Origin: Chloroflexota bacterium
Lineage (GTDB): Bacteria > Chloroflexota > UBA11872
Reading direction: 5' to 3'
Assembly: GCA_026707185.1 (NCBI GenBank)
Contig: JAPOXI010000101.1
Coordinates: 1-14,963 of the forward strand
DNA: 14,963 nucleotides
This document shows positions 6,768-13,800 of this stretch, in pieces (position 1 is the stretch's first letter; every line of letters starts with the position of its first letter). Both the position numbers and the translations under genes were made by a program. Below the pieces are notes generated by a model, which saw only the letters and a program-made list of their open reading frames with translations, searched no databases and was not told the DNA's origin.

Positions 6768-6949
6768 GAAGCCGTAGACGTGGCGTGAAGTGTGGGGAAA
6801 GACACCGAATACCGAGGACGCCCACCTGTTGCAGGTTGAGGCCAGGTCGTCCGTGGTCGCACTCCGGGCTGTGGATGTCGTGGGCGGAACGCCGAACAGA
6901 CGGCGGAGCGCCCGTCGTCCACAAAATGTAGACGGGTGGATTCCGAGGA

Positions 6950-6958
6950 GTATCCACA
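6950..6958 (+). promoter_or_regulatory. DnaA box 1 (GTATCCACA)
   Basis: One mismatch, at the first base, from the consensus TTATCCACA. It is in the same orientation as boxes 2 and 3, and its start is 20 bp before that of box 2. Confidence 0.65.
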
Positions 6959-6969
6959 CCGCGGCATAG

Positions 6970-6978
6970 TTATCCACA
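6970..6978 (+). promoter_or_regulatory. DnaA box 2 (TTATCCACA, perfect)
   Basis: Exact match to the high-affinity DnaA box. It is flanked by boxes 1 and 3 at 20 and 21 bp, close to two helical turns, so DnaA on all three would face the same side of the helix. Confidence 0.88.
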
Positions 6979-6990
6979 GAAGAGTGCCGG

Positions 6991-6999
6991 TTATCCACG
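6991..6999 (+). promoter_or_regulatory. DnaA box 3 (TTATCCACG)
   Basis: One mismatch, at the last base, from the consensus. It lies only 15 bp beyond the dnaA stop codon and forms the left arm of a short inverted repeat (6995-7010). Confidence 0.7.
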
Positions 7000-7010
7000 C
7001 CGCAGCGTGG
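6995..7010. repeat. Perfect 6-bp inverted repeat overlapping DnaA box 3
   Basis: CCACGC and GCGTGG flank the 4-base loop CGCA. The repeat sits 4 bp past the dnaA stop. As RNA it could act as a weak hairpin at the end of the dnaA message, but no U-tract follows (the minus strand continues ATAACC). Confidence 0.45.
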
Positions 7011-7014
7011 CCAG

Positions 7015-8373
7015 CTAGGCCGCGAGGTGCGCGCGGATGGCCTCGATGTCGGCTTTGAGCTGATCCTCGAGCTTCAGGCGACGCTCGATCTTGTTGCAGC
7101 CGTGCAGCACCGTGGTGTGATCTCGGCCGCCAAGCACGCGGCCTATCTCGGGCAAAGTTTCGCGACCGTCATTGCGCATCAAGTACATGGCGACCTGGCG
7201 GACGCCCGCCGTGCGCGCGTCGCGGCGTTTCCCCAGCAGGTCGTGTCGGTCAATGTCGAAGTGCTGCGCCGTGGCCGCCAGGATGGCATCAGACGCGGGC
7301 GGACGGTCGGCGGCGGCGCGCCCGAGACCCGAGAGCGCCTGCTCGGCCGTGGCCGGTTGCAGCGGCAGACCGTGCAACTCAGCGTAGATCAGGGTGCGGG
7401 TTAGCGCGCCTTCCAACTCGCGGACGTTGCGGGTAATTCGGTCGGCCAGCAGGTCCACCACGTCTTCGGAAACACTGCTGCCGGCCGCCGCGGCGTGCTG
7501 ATGCAGGATCATCCGGCGCAAATCCAGGTCGGGCGCCTGGATGTCGGCCACCAGGCCGACCTCAAATCGGCTACGCAGGCGGGCTTCAAGACGAGCGATC
7601 TCGCGAGGCGGGCGATCGCTCGTCAGCACGATTTGGCCGCCCGCCTCGTAAATGGCGTTGAACGTGTGGAACATCTCCTCCTGCGAGGCCTCGGTGCGGG
7701 AGAGGAACTCAACGTCGTCCACCATCAGCAGGTCAACGGTGCGATAGCGTTCGCGGAAGCGGCGGCGGCGGTCGCCTCGGCCTTCGGTCCGGATCGCGTG
7801 TAACAGGTCGTTGACGAAGGTTTCGCAGGGGACGTAGCGCATTCGAGTCTCGGGTCGCTGCGCCAGCACCGCACGGCCAATGGCGTGCAGCAGGTGCGTC
7901 TTACCCAGACCCACCCCGCTGTAAAGGAAGAGCGGGTTGTAGACGCTACCGGGGCGCTCGCTCACCCGGAGGGCGGCAGCGTGCGCCAGCCGGTTGGACG
8001 ATCCGACCATGAAGCGATCAAAGGAGTACCGGGGGTTGAGCCGTGCGCCATTCGCACCGGCCTCGCCGGCCACGGGTACAGCGGCGGGCGGCGGGTCGGC
8101 CAGCCATGCGGGCGGGCCCGCGGGTCGCTCGGCCTCTACGACAAACGTAACGTCAACGTCACCACCGTGCGCCTTCGAAACCGCGCGCGCGACCATTTCA
8201 CGGTAGCGGCGCGTAACGATCTCCTTGGCGAAGACTGTCGGCACGGCGACGACGATCTCGCGGCTGCCCGCGCGAACAAATCTCGCATCCCGAAACCAAG
8301 CTGCATAATCAGCCTTCGGTACCTCGACTTGCAGCGCGCCGAGGGCCGCCTCCCAGGTGCGTTGAGTCAGCAT
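7015..8373 (-). CDS. dnaA: Chromosomal replication initiator DnaA
   Basis: AAA+ ATPase that binds DnaA boxes and opens the origin; 452 residues, normal length. Domain I (1-80) starts with RTWEAALGALQVEVPKADYAAW, typical of the family. Domain II is a short Ala/Pro linker (about 81-112). Domain III holds Walker A GVGLGKTH (153-160), Walker B LLMVDDVEFL (215-224), TSDRPP (251-256) and the Arg-rich RLRSRF (265-270) of the arginine-finger region. Domain IV ends with the DnaA signature GGRDHTTVLHGCNKI (415-429), which contacts the box. The usual IDDIQFL is VDDVEFL here, a mild variant. The ATG at 8373 fits domain I; the ribosome-binding site is weak. The boxes lie just past its 3' end rather than upstream. 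It is not followed by dnaN, and rpmH and rnpA are absent upstream. Confidence 0.98.
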   Translation of the reverse strand: MLTQRTWEAALGALQVEVPKADYAAWFRDARFVRAGSREIVVAVPTVFAKEIVTRRYREMVARAVSKAHGGDVDVTFVVEAERPAGPPAWLADPPPAAVPVAGEAGANGARLNPRYSFDRFMVGSSNRLAHAAALRVSERPGSVYNPLFLYSGVGLGKTHLLHAIGRAVLAQRPETRMRYVPCETFVNDLLHAIRTEGRGDRRRRFRERYRTVDLLMVDDVEFLSRTEASQEEMFHTFNAIYEAGGQIVLTSDRPPREIARLEARLRSRFEVGLVADIQAPDLDLRRMILHQHAAAAGSSVSEDVVDLLADRITRNVRELEGALTRTLIYAELHGLPLQPATAEQALSGLGRAAADRPPASDAILAATAQHFDIDRHDLLGKRRDARTAGVRQVAMYLMRNDGRETLPEIGRVLGGRDHTTVLHGCNKIERRLKLEDQLKADIEAIRAHLAA

Positions 8374-8836
8374 CCCATCCCAGATTCCGCACCGCGCCTT
8401 TGGTGCGGGACGAGGAGGCTAGCAAAAGCTCGCGACGAGAGCTACGCCTGCCAAACCTGTTAGCAAGGGAACAATCGGGATGTATACGTTGATTTTAGTG
8501 ACGATTCGGGCGGACAGAGCGGTTGATGGACATTCAGCCCACCGGCGGACGGGGCGGCCACTTCAAGACGCGCCAATGCCGGTCGCGGAGGCAGCGTTAC
8601 GCGCGGCACGCGGCACGGCCTGCGCCTGAATTAAAGTTACCGAGACACAGGCCGCTCCGACCCGTCCTCGAGATGCGCGTGGCGTCCCCGAACCTGATAA
8701 CGCGATACCACAGGAACCCTTGAGTGACCGGAGTGGTTGCGCTGAGGGTTTGACACGGTCGTCGCCATGCGTCCAGGACGTAGAATCGGAGGTAGCCCGC
8801 ATTGCGCGCGGGATCCGCGCCGAGGTTTGGACGACG
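8374..8836. other. Long non-coding stretch upstream of dnaA
   Basis: This 463-bp stretch contains no gene I trust; frames crossing it are Arg/Ser/Ala-rich and lack domains. It holds a hairpin in the dnaA leader (8387-8408). An AT-richer patch at 8461-8506 (28 of 46 by hand count) includes TGTATACGTTGATTTTAG. An isolated TTGACA at 8750-8755 has no -10 at normal distance; TAGAAT at 8781-8786 lies 25 bp away. A strong Shine-Dalgarno-like GGAGGT lies at 8788-8793. It should contain the dnaA promoter, and could hold an RNA gene or a second origin element. No DnaA box was seen. Confidence 0.5.
8387..8408 (-). promoter_or_regulatory. Hairpin in the dnaA 5' leader
   Basis: CCGCACC (8387-8393) and GGTGCGG (8402-8408) form a perfect 7-bp stem around an 8-base loop. 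A T-G and a T-A pair extend it outward. It ends 13 nt ahead of the dnaA ATG, so in the message it could occlude or shape ribosome access. No U-tract follows, so it is not a plain terminator. Confidence 0.4.
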
Positions 8837-8992
8837 ATGCGACTCATCACCGGTGTACTGGCGGCGATCGGCCTGGCCGTGGTGCTCGTCGTGCTCCTGG
8901 CCATGGGCGTGTTTGCCTACGACGAGGCGAAACGTCGCCTGGTGGGCGACGAGTTTGCTCCGGAGTCGCCGACTGGAGGGTCCGGCGACTAG
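8837..8992 (+). CDS. Putative short single-pass membrane protein
   Basis: Reading from the ATG at 8837 gives 51 residues: a hydrophobic helix (MRLITGVLAAIGLAVVLVVL, then LAMGVFAY), a charged stretch (DEAKRRLVGDEF) and an acidic, Gly/Ser-rich tail. The frame is open back to TTG 8720 (90 residues). A strong GGAGGT at 8788-8793 lies 7 nt before an in-frame ATT at 8801, which would give 63 residues; ATT starts are rare. The start is therefore unsettled. The stop lies 3 nt from the end of the convergent VTT-type gene at 8996. There is no family assignment. A clear membrane helix followed by a charged tail argues for a real small protein, but chance cannot be excluded. Confidence 0.45.
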   Translation: MRLITGVLAAIGLAVVLVVLLAMGVFAYDEAKRRLVGDEFAPESPTGGSGD

Positions 8993-8995
8993 GCG

Positions 8996-9580
8996 TCAGT
9001 GCGTCAGCCAGCCCAGCAGCTGCAGGCCGGCCACGCCGGCCCAGGCAAAGGCGATGTTCTTGATCACCAGGCCGGGCCACGAGGCCAGCACAAACCGCAC
9101 CAGGCTGATTCGGGTTGCGCCCGCGATCATGCCGGCGATGTCGAAGAAAGGGTTGGGAATGGCGGCCATGACAAACAGAGTCAGGACGCCGTAGCGCTCC
9201 ATCCAGGCGCGGATGCGGTCGTAGCCCTTGATGTGCCCCAGCGCGCCCTTACCGGTCCACCCGATGTAGTAGCCGCCCAGCTCGCCCACCATCTGGCCGG
9301 TGGCGCCAACCAGCCCCACCGCCCAGATGTTGTCCAGGGCCGCGGCAAACGCCCCAACGCTCACGGCCGCCGGCGCGGGCAGGATCAGGGTGGCCGCGCC
9401 GATGGCGGTCAGCAGGAAGACGGCCGCGTAGCCGGCCCCCGCCAGGCGGTCCCGCAGCACCTCGGCGTAGACCACCGCCAGGATCGCGATGGCGAAGACG
9501 GCCAGCAGGCCGGTGACTTGCGCCGCAAGCCGCCAGCGCGAGCGCCGCGCTGCCGGTGGGGTCGCTGGAGCCGCGGCCAT
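8996..9580 (-). CDS. DedA/VTT (SNARE-associated) family membrane protein
   Basis: Multi-pass membrane protein of the DedA/VTT superfamily, whose characterised members move lipids or lipid carriers across membranes or support envelope homeostasis; 194 residues. A basic N-terminus (AARRSRWR) precedes helix 1 (about 18-42). Further helices lie at about 50-80, 86-110, 130-152 and 160-192. The diagnostic region is MAAIPNPFFDIAGMIAGATR (about 138-157), followed by ISLVRFVLASWPGLVIKN. The N-P-F-F-D-x-x-G-x-x-A-G pattern is that of the YqaA-like branch. Start ATG at 9580, with no strong Shine-Dalgarno sequence. It is divergent from the PBP gene across 90 nt and convergent with the small membrane frame. 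The family call is good; the substrate is unknown. Confidence 0.85.
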   Translation of the reverse strand: MAAAPATPPAARRSRWRLAAQVTGLLAVFAIAILAVVYAEVLRDRLAGAGYAAVFLLTAIGAATLILPAPAAVSVGAFAAALDNIWAVGLVGATGQMVGELGGYYIGWTGKGALGHIKGYDRIRAWMERYGVLTLFVMAAIPNPFFDIAGMIAGATRISLVRFVLASWPGLVIKNIAFAWAGVAGLQLLGWLTH

Positions 9581-9670
9581 TACGTGACTGCCCGGGCCTG
9601 CGTTGTCAGCATGGAGGCCGCGACCTCAGGGGCGTGCAGTGCGTAGCCTTGAGCAGACCGTAGACCGAGG

Positions 9671-12565
9671 ATGGCGGGCGCGTGGCGGGACGAGGCTATG
9701 GCCAAACGTAGACGGCTGATCGCAAAGCCGCGCCAGCGTAGCAGCAGCCGGATCTGGCTCTGGCTGGGACTGGCCGCGGGCGGCGTGGCCGGGCTGGGCG
9801 TCGCCCTGGCCGCGTTCGTCGTGGCCACGGGCGTAGGGGTCGTCATCGCCCTGAATGTGGCCTCCACATTCCTGACCGACCTGCCGCCGGTCGACCAGAT
9901 CGCCACCATTGGCGGGCGACTCTTCCAGACCACCACGATTCATGATCGCCGGGGACGCCCGCTTGGCGAGTTGTTGGGCGAGGGCCGCCGCCGGGTCGTG
10001 CCGCCGGAGGACATCCCCCAGGTCGTCAAAATCGCCGTGGTCGCCGCCGAAGACGCCACGTTCTATGAGAATCCAGGTGTGGAAGTCCGCGCCATTGCGC
10101 GCGCGCTCTGGAACAACTGGCGCGGCGGCGAAGTCGTTTCCGGCGCCAGCACCATCACGCAGCAGCTGGTCAAAAACGCGCTGCTCACGCCCGAGGAAAC
10201 CTACGAACGCAAGCTGCGCGAGGCCGTGCTGGCCTGGCAGATCAGCCAGCGGTTCTCCAAGGACGAGATTCTGGGCCTGTACCTGAACCAGAACCACTAT
10301 GGCGGCCTGACCTACGGGATCGCGGCGGCGGCCGAGGCCTACTTCGACAAGGATCTGGCCGACGTGACACTGGCCGAGGCCGCCCTGCTGGTGGGCCTCC
10401 TGCCGGCCCCGTCACTGCACAACCCGCACGTCGACCCGCAAGCGGCCCGGCGCGAGCAGTTGCGCGTGCTGTCGGCGATTGCCCGCCACGGCCTGGCGCC
10501 GGCCGGCGCGGTCGTGGCGGCTCGTGAGGAAGAGGTCAAGATCGCGCCCCCGCGCGAGACGTCTTCGCCGGCCCCGCACTTCCTGGACTACGTGGTACGC
10601 GACCTGCAGGAGCGCTACGGGCCGGAGATCAGCCGCCAGGGCTGGGAGGTGACGACCACGCTCGACCTTGACCTCCAGGCCGCGGCCGACACCGCCGTGC
10701 GCGACCACGTGGCCACGCTGGCCGACCGCGAGGTCACCAACGGGGCGCTGGTCGCCATCCGCCCGGCCACCGGCGAAATCCTGGCCATGGTCGGCAGCCT
10801 GAACTTCAACGACGAAGACATCGACGGCCAGGTCAACGTCACCACGTCGCTGCGGCAGCCGGGCTCGGCGTTCAAACTCTTCACCTACGCCAGCGCGCTG
10901 GAGCAGGGCTATGGCCCGGCCACCATGCTGTTGGATATTCCCACCACCGTGCCGATTGCCGGCCAGGAGGCCTACCGCCCACGCAACTACGACCGCAAGT
11001 TCCGCGGCCCCGTGAGCCTGCGCACGGCGCTGGGCAGCTCGCTCAACATCCCGGCGGTGCGAACCCAGCTGTTCGCCGGGCTTGACGCGACGCTCGACGT
11101 GGCCGACCGGCTGGGGATCACGTCGCTGACGGACCGGTCGCGCATTGGGCCGGCGCTGTCCCTGGGATCGAACGAGGTCGAGTTACTCGAACTGACCGCT
11201 GCCTACGCCACCGTGGCCAACCAGGGCCGGCGCGTGACGCCGTCCGCGGTGCGGTGCATTCGTGACGCGCGCGGGCTGATCGTGGAGCAGCTGGGCGACG
11301 GCTGCTCGCAGAGCGCCGACGAGTCACCGCTTGGCCTGGGGCGCGTGCCGCTGACCGAACGCGTGCTGGCGCCGGAGATCGCCTATCTGATGACGTCGAT
11401 CCTCTCGGACCGGGCCGCCCGCGAGCCCGGATTCGGCCAGGTACGCGAATTGCTGGACCTGGCCGACCGTCCGGCCGCCGTCAAAACAGGCACCACCGAG
11501 AACACGCGCGACGCGCTGACCGTGGGCTTCACCCCGCAACTGGCGGCTGGCGTCTGGGTTGGAAACGCCGATGGCACGCCGATGGACGATGTGACGGGCG
11601 TGCGCGGTGCGGGGCCAATCTGGCAACGATTCATGGATAACGCGCACACGGCTCTTGAGATCGTCGACTGGACTCGGCCGCCCGCCGTGATCGAGCAGGA
11701 AGTCGACGCGCTGTCCGGCCTGCTGCCGTCCCCGTTCACGCCTGAAACGAAGCAGGAAGAGTTCGCGCCCGGGACCGTGCCCACCCAGCGCGATGTCCTG
11801 CACCAGCCCTTCCGTATCCATGTGCCGACGGGCTTGCTGGCGACCCCGACCTCCCCGCCCGACGAAGTGGAGGAACAGGTCTTCGTGGTGCTTCCCACCG
11901 AAGCGGCGACCTGGCAGCGCGGGGTCGACGAGGACTCCCCGTTTCGGCTGCCGCCGGATGCATTCGCCGGCGGCGCCGTATCGTCCGTGACGACCGCTGA
12001 AGGGCTTGAGGCGCAGATCACGTCGCCTGTCGAGGGCCAGGCAGTGCGCACCATCCTGGAGATCGTGGGAACGGCTGCCATCGGCGGCTTCGTCTCGTCC
12101 GAACTCCACTACGGCGCCGGCCCGGCGCCGGGCGCCTGGACGCGGATCGGCCAGCCGTCCGACGCGCCCCGGGTCGAGGAACAAATCGGGGCGGTCGACA
12201 CCATCCAGTTCGCCGACGGCGTCTACACCCTGCGGCTGACGGTGCGGGCCGCCGACGGGGGAGCGGAGATGGCGTTCCGTCGCTTCGTCGTGGACAACAC
12301 GCCCCCGGTGGTGGAAGTGGTCGGCCTGGGCGCGGAGGCCGGTGCGACCGCTGGAACGGTCCCGCTGGGCGCGGTCGTGGATGACGCCGGCGGCGTGGCC
12401 GGCGTGGAGTTCCGGGTAGACGGCGAGCTGGTAGGGACGGCCCGCTTCGCGCCGTACCAGGTGACCTGGACCTCCGAGCCCGGAGAGCATGAAGTGGTGG
12501 CCATTGCGACCGACCGCGCCGGCAACTCGTCAACCTCGGAGCCCGTCACATTCCGAGCGCGGTGA
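9671..12565 (+). CDS. Class A (bifunctional) penicillin-binding protein with C-terminal Ig-like domains
   Basis: Peptidoglycan synthase combining glycosyltransferase and transpeptidase activity, anchored in the membrane; 964 residues. A basic cytoplasmic tail is followed by a TM helix (about 28-64). The GT51 domain (about 90-270) has catalytic Glu127 in AAEDATFYENPG, plus GASTITQQLVKN and KDEILGLYLNQ. The transpeptidase (about 355-660) has S399-A-F-K402, S457-L-N459 and K605-T-G607. After a Pro-rich linker (about 680-780) come two Ig-like modules: about 780-876 (ITSPVEGQAV to RRFVVDNTPP) and 877-964, the latter ending with the ATDRAGNSS motif common to such domains. The His usual in the EDxxFYxHxG box is Asn. 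An alternative start is ATG 9698, preceded by GACGAGG. It is followed by the LysM-SH3 gene on the same strand after 168 nt. Confidence 0.95.
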   Translation: MAGAWRDEAMAKRRRLIAKPRQRSSSRIWLWLGLAAGGVAGLGVALAAFVVATGVGVVIALNVASTFLTDLPPVDQIATIGGRLFQTTTIHDRRGRPLGELLGEGRRRVVPPEDIPQVVKIAVVAAEDATFYENPGVEVRAIARALWNNWRGGEVVSGASTITQQLVKNALLTPEETYERKLREAVLAWQISQRFSKDEILGLYLNQNHYGGLTYGIAAAAEAYFDKDLADVTLAEAALLVGLLPAPSLHNPHVDPQAARREQLRVLSAIARHGLAPAGAVVAAREEEVKIAPPRETSSPAPHFLDYVVRDLQERYGPEISRQGWEVTTTLDLDLQAAADTAVRDHVATLADREVTNGALVAIRPATGEILAMVGSLNFNDEDIDGQVNVTTSLRQPGSAFKLFTYASALEQGYGPATMLLDIPTTVPIAGQEAYRPRNYDRKFRGPVSLRTALGSSLNIPAVRTQLFAGLDATLDVADRLGITSLTDRSRIGPALSLGSNEVELLELTAAYATVANQGRRVTPSAVRCIRDARGLIVEQLGDGCSQSADESPLGLGRVPLTERVLAPEIAYLMTSILSDRAAREPGFGQVRELLDLADRPAAVKTGTTENTRDALTVGFTPQLAAGVWVGNADGTPMDDVTGVRGAGPIWQRFMDNAHTALEIVDWTRPPAVIEQEVDALSGLLPSPFTPETKQEEFAPGTVPTQRDVLHQPFRIHVPTGLLATPTSPPDEVEEQVFVVLPTEAATWQRGVDEDSPFRLPPDAFAGGAVSSVTTAEGLEAQITSPVEGQAVRTILEIVGTAAIGGFVSSELHYGAGPAPGAWTRIGQPSDAPRVEEQIGAVDTIQFADGVYTLRLTVRAADGGAEMAFRRFVVDNTPPVVEVVGLGAEAGATAGTVPLGAVVDDAGGVAGVEFRVDGELVGTARFAPYQVTWTSEPGEHEVVAIATDRAGNSSTSEPVTFRAR

Positions 12566-12733
12566 GCCGCGGAGCGCCGGCCGCGCGCACGTGTACAATG
12601 CGGCCACGTTTTAGTCTGCAGCGCGCGTTCTTGGGCCCCAGGCGTATATGGGAGGCTCCGTGGCGCGAGACCGCCGGCAGTTGTTGAACCGGGATCGGCT
12701 TGTAACCAGCGGTCCCGGGGATAGGGGGCTGCG

Positions 12734-13744
12734 GTGAGGAGCCTGCGACAGTATCGACTGTTCGTCACGCTCTTGGTTCTGCCGGTTCTTGCCATTGTGT
12801 TGATCGTGATTCTGGTGATGGCGTTGACCGGCGGGGACGAGGAGCCGCCGGGGGAGGCCACGCCGACCGCGCCGGCGGCCGGCACCGTCTCGGGTCCGGC
12901 GCCCACACCCACGCGTTTGGGCGTGACACCGATCGCCACGCCGATCGTGGTCCAACCCACGCAGCCGCCGGTGCCTGAGCCCACGCCCACGCCGCAGCCT
13001 GAGCCCACGCCCACCGAGCCGCCGGTCCCCACACCGACGCCGACGCCGGAAGGGCCAATCAGCTACGAGGTGCAAGAGGGCGACACGCTCTTCTCCATCG
13101 CCTCGGCCTACGGGGTAAGCGTGGACGATCTGGTCTCCTTCAACGACCTGCCGGACGAGAACTTCATCTTCGTCGGCCAGGTGCTCGAGGTTCCCACGGA
13201 CCCGGAACAGGTCAGGGAGCGCGTCGAGTCGCGGCCCGTTGCGACCACGGCCGTCGTGGTGCCCAGCGACGGGCTGAACGTGCGCGACGCGCCCAGCACC
13301 GAAACCGGTACCGTGCAGTACGTGGCCCCCGGCGGAACCGAACTGTCCCTTACCGGGGTCATTGAGGTCATCGACGACATCGAGTGGCGCGAAGTCGGCG
13401 ACGGCAACTGGGTCCAGGCCCAGTACCTGGAGATCGGCGTGCGGGCCGCCCCAACGGCCGCCCCCGTCGAAACGGCGGCACCCGCCGCCGCTCCGGCGCC
13501 GGCGGCCACGGCGACTCCAGCGGCAGCGCCGGCGCCCACCGGCGAGACCGTGCGCGCCACCATCGTTCCGACCGCCGGCCTGAACGTCCGCGTGGCCGCC
13601 GATCCCAACGCCTCGGTCGCCTACGTCGCGCCGGGCGCGTCGGAGCTTGAGCTCACCGGTGAAACCCAGGTCGTCAACGGCGTCACCTGGTGGCAAGTTG
13701 TCGACGGGAACTGGGTGCAGGGACAGTTCCTGAAGTTCGGCTAG
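12734..13744 (+). CDS. Membrane-anchored LysM and double SH3-like cell-wall-binding protein
   Basis: Envelope protein of 336 residues. A short basic cytoplasmic N-terminus (MRSLRQYR) leads into a TM helix (about 9-32). A long Pro/Thr-rich spacer (about 37-108) could cross the wall layer. The LysM domain (about 109-154) reads ISYEVQEGDTLFSIASAYGV and binds N-acetylglucosamine-containing glycan. Two bacterial SH3-like repeats follow: 173-234 (PSDGLNVRDAP to NWVQAQYLEI) and 275-336 (PTAGLNVRVAA to NWVQGQFLKFG), joined by an Ala/Pro linker. No hydrolase domain is present, so it is likely a scaffold or sensor. The start is GTG 12734 behind a purine-rich ATAGGGGG. A TACAAT at 12594-12599 could be a -10 of its own promoter; it lacks a clear -35. 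It ends at a strong terminator. Confidence 0.88.
   Translation: MRSLRQYRLFVTLLVLPVLAIVLIVILVMALTGGDEEPPGEATPTAPAAGTVSGPAPTPTRLGVTPIATPIVVQPTQPPVPEPTPTPQPEPTPTEPPVPTPTPTPEGPISYEVQEGDTLFSIASAYGVSVDDLVSFNDLPDENFIFVGQVLEVPTDPEQVRERVESRPVATTAVVVPSDGLNVRDAPSTETGTVQYVAPGGTELSLTGVIEVIDDIEWREVGDGNWVQAQYLEIGVRAAPTAAPVETAAPAAAPAPAATATPAAAPAPTGETVRATIVPTAGLNVRVAADPNASVAYVAPGASELELTGETQVVNGVTWWQVVDGNWVQGQFLKFG
12973..13014 (+). repeat. Direct repeat inside the Pro/Thr spacer of the LysM-SH3 gene
   Basis: An 18-bp unit, GCCTGAGCCCACGCCCAC, occurs at 12973-12990 and again, unchanged, at 12997-13014, a 24-bp period. Both copies encode PEPTPT. Such identical copies suggest recent slippage and a spacer of variable length between strains. 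Confidence 0.6.
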
Positions 13745-13761
13745 CCGAACCGGCAGTCATC

Positions 13762-13792
13762 AAAGGGGCGCTCCTCTGGGGGCGCCCCTTTT
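13762..13792. terminator. Strong bidirectional intrinsic terminator
   Basis: AAAGGGGCGC (13762-13771) pairs perfectly with GCGCCCCTTT (13782-13791). The stem extends inward by a T-G pair and two C-G pairs to a 4-base loop, and TTTT closes the right side. On the opposite strand the stem ends in TTTG. It lies in the 56-nt gap between the convergent LysM-SH3 and hydrolase genes and can serve both. Confidence 0.88.
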
Positions 13793-13800
13793 GCTGCCCC

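Larger units (their letters stand above)
6514..7014. other. Candidate chromosomal origin (oriC) between dnaA and parB
   Basis: This 501-bp stretch has no credible gene. Its dnaA-proximal end carries three close matches to TTATCCACA, all in one orientation. Weaker two-mismatch candidates lie at 6915-6923, 6870-6878 (inverted) and 6791-6799 (inverted). Positions 6718-6767 are AT-richer than the surroundings (28 of 50 by hand count) and could be the unwinding element. The parB-proximal end carries the parB promoter. DnaA boxes together with neighbouring dnaA and parB genes are the standard signature of oriC. The exact unwinding site is inferred. Confidence 0.8.

Noticed and set aside
8750..8786. 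TTGACA and TAGAAT as a promoter for the small membrane frame
   Set aside because: The boxes are 25 bp apart, too far for a sigma-70-type promoter.
11324..12490. Long minus-strand open frame (388 codons) opposite the PBP C-terminus
   Set aside because: Low-complexity His/Arg/Gly composition; the opposite strand encodes the PBP linker and Ig-like modules.
12690..12722. tRNA-like fragment resembling a Thr anticodon arm (CTTGTAA followed by a CCAGCGGTC-like stretch)
   Set aside because: The anticodon stem does not pair, no T-arm with TTCGA follows and no acceptor stem can be formed. At most a chance resemblance.
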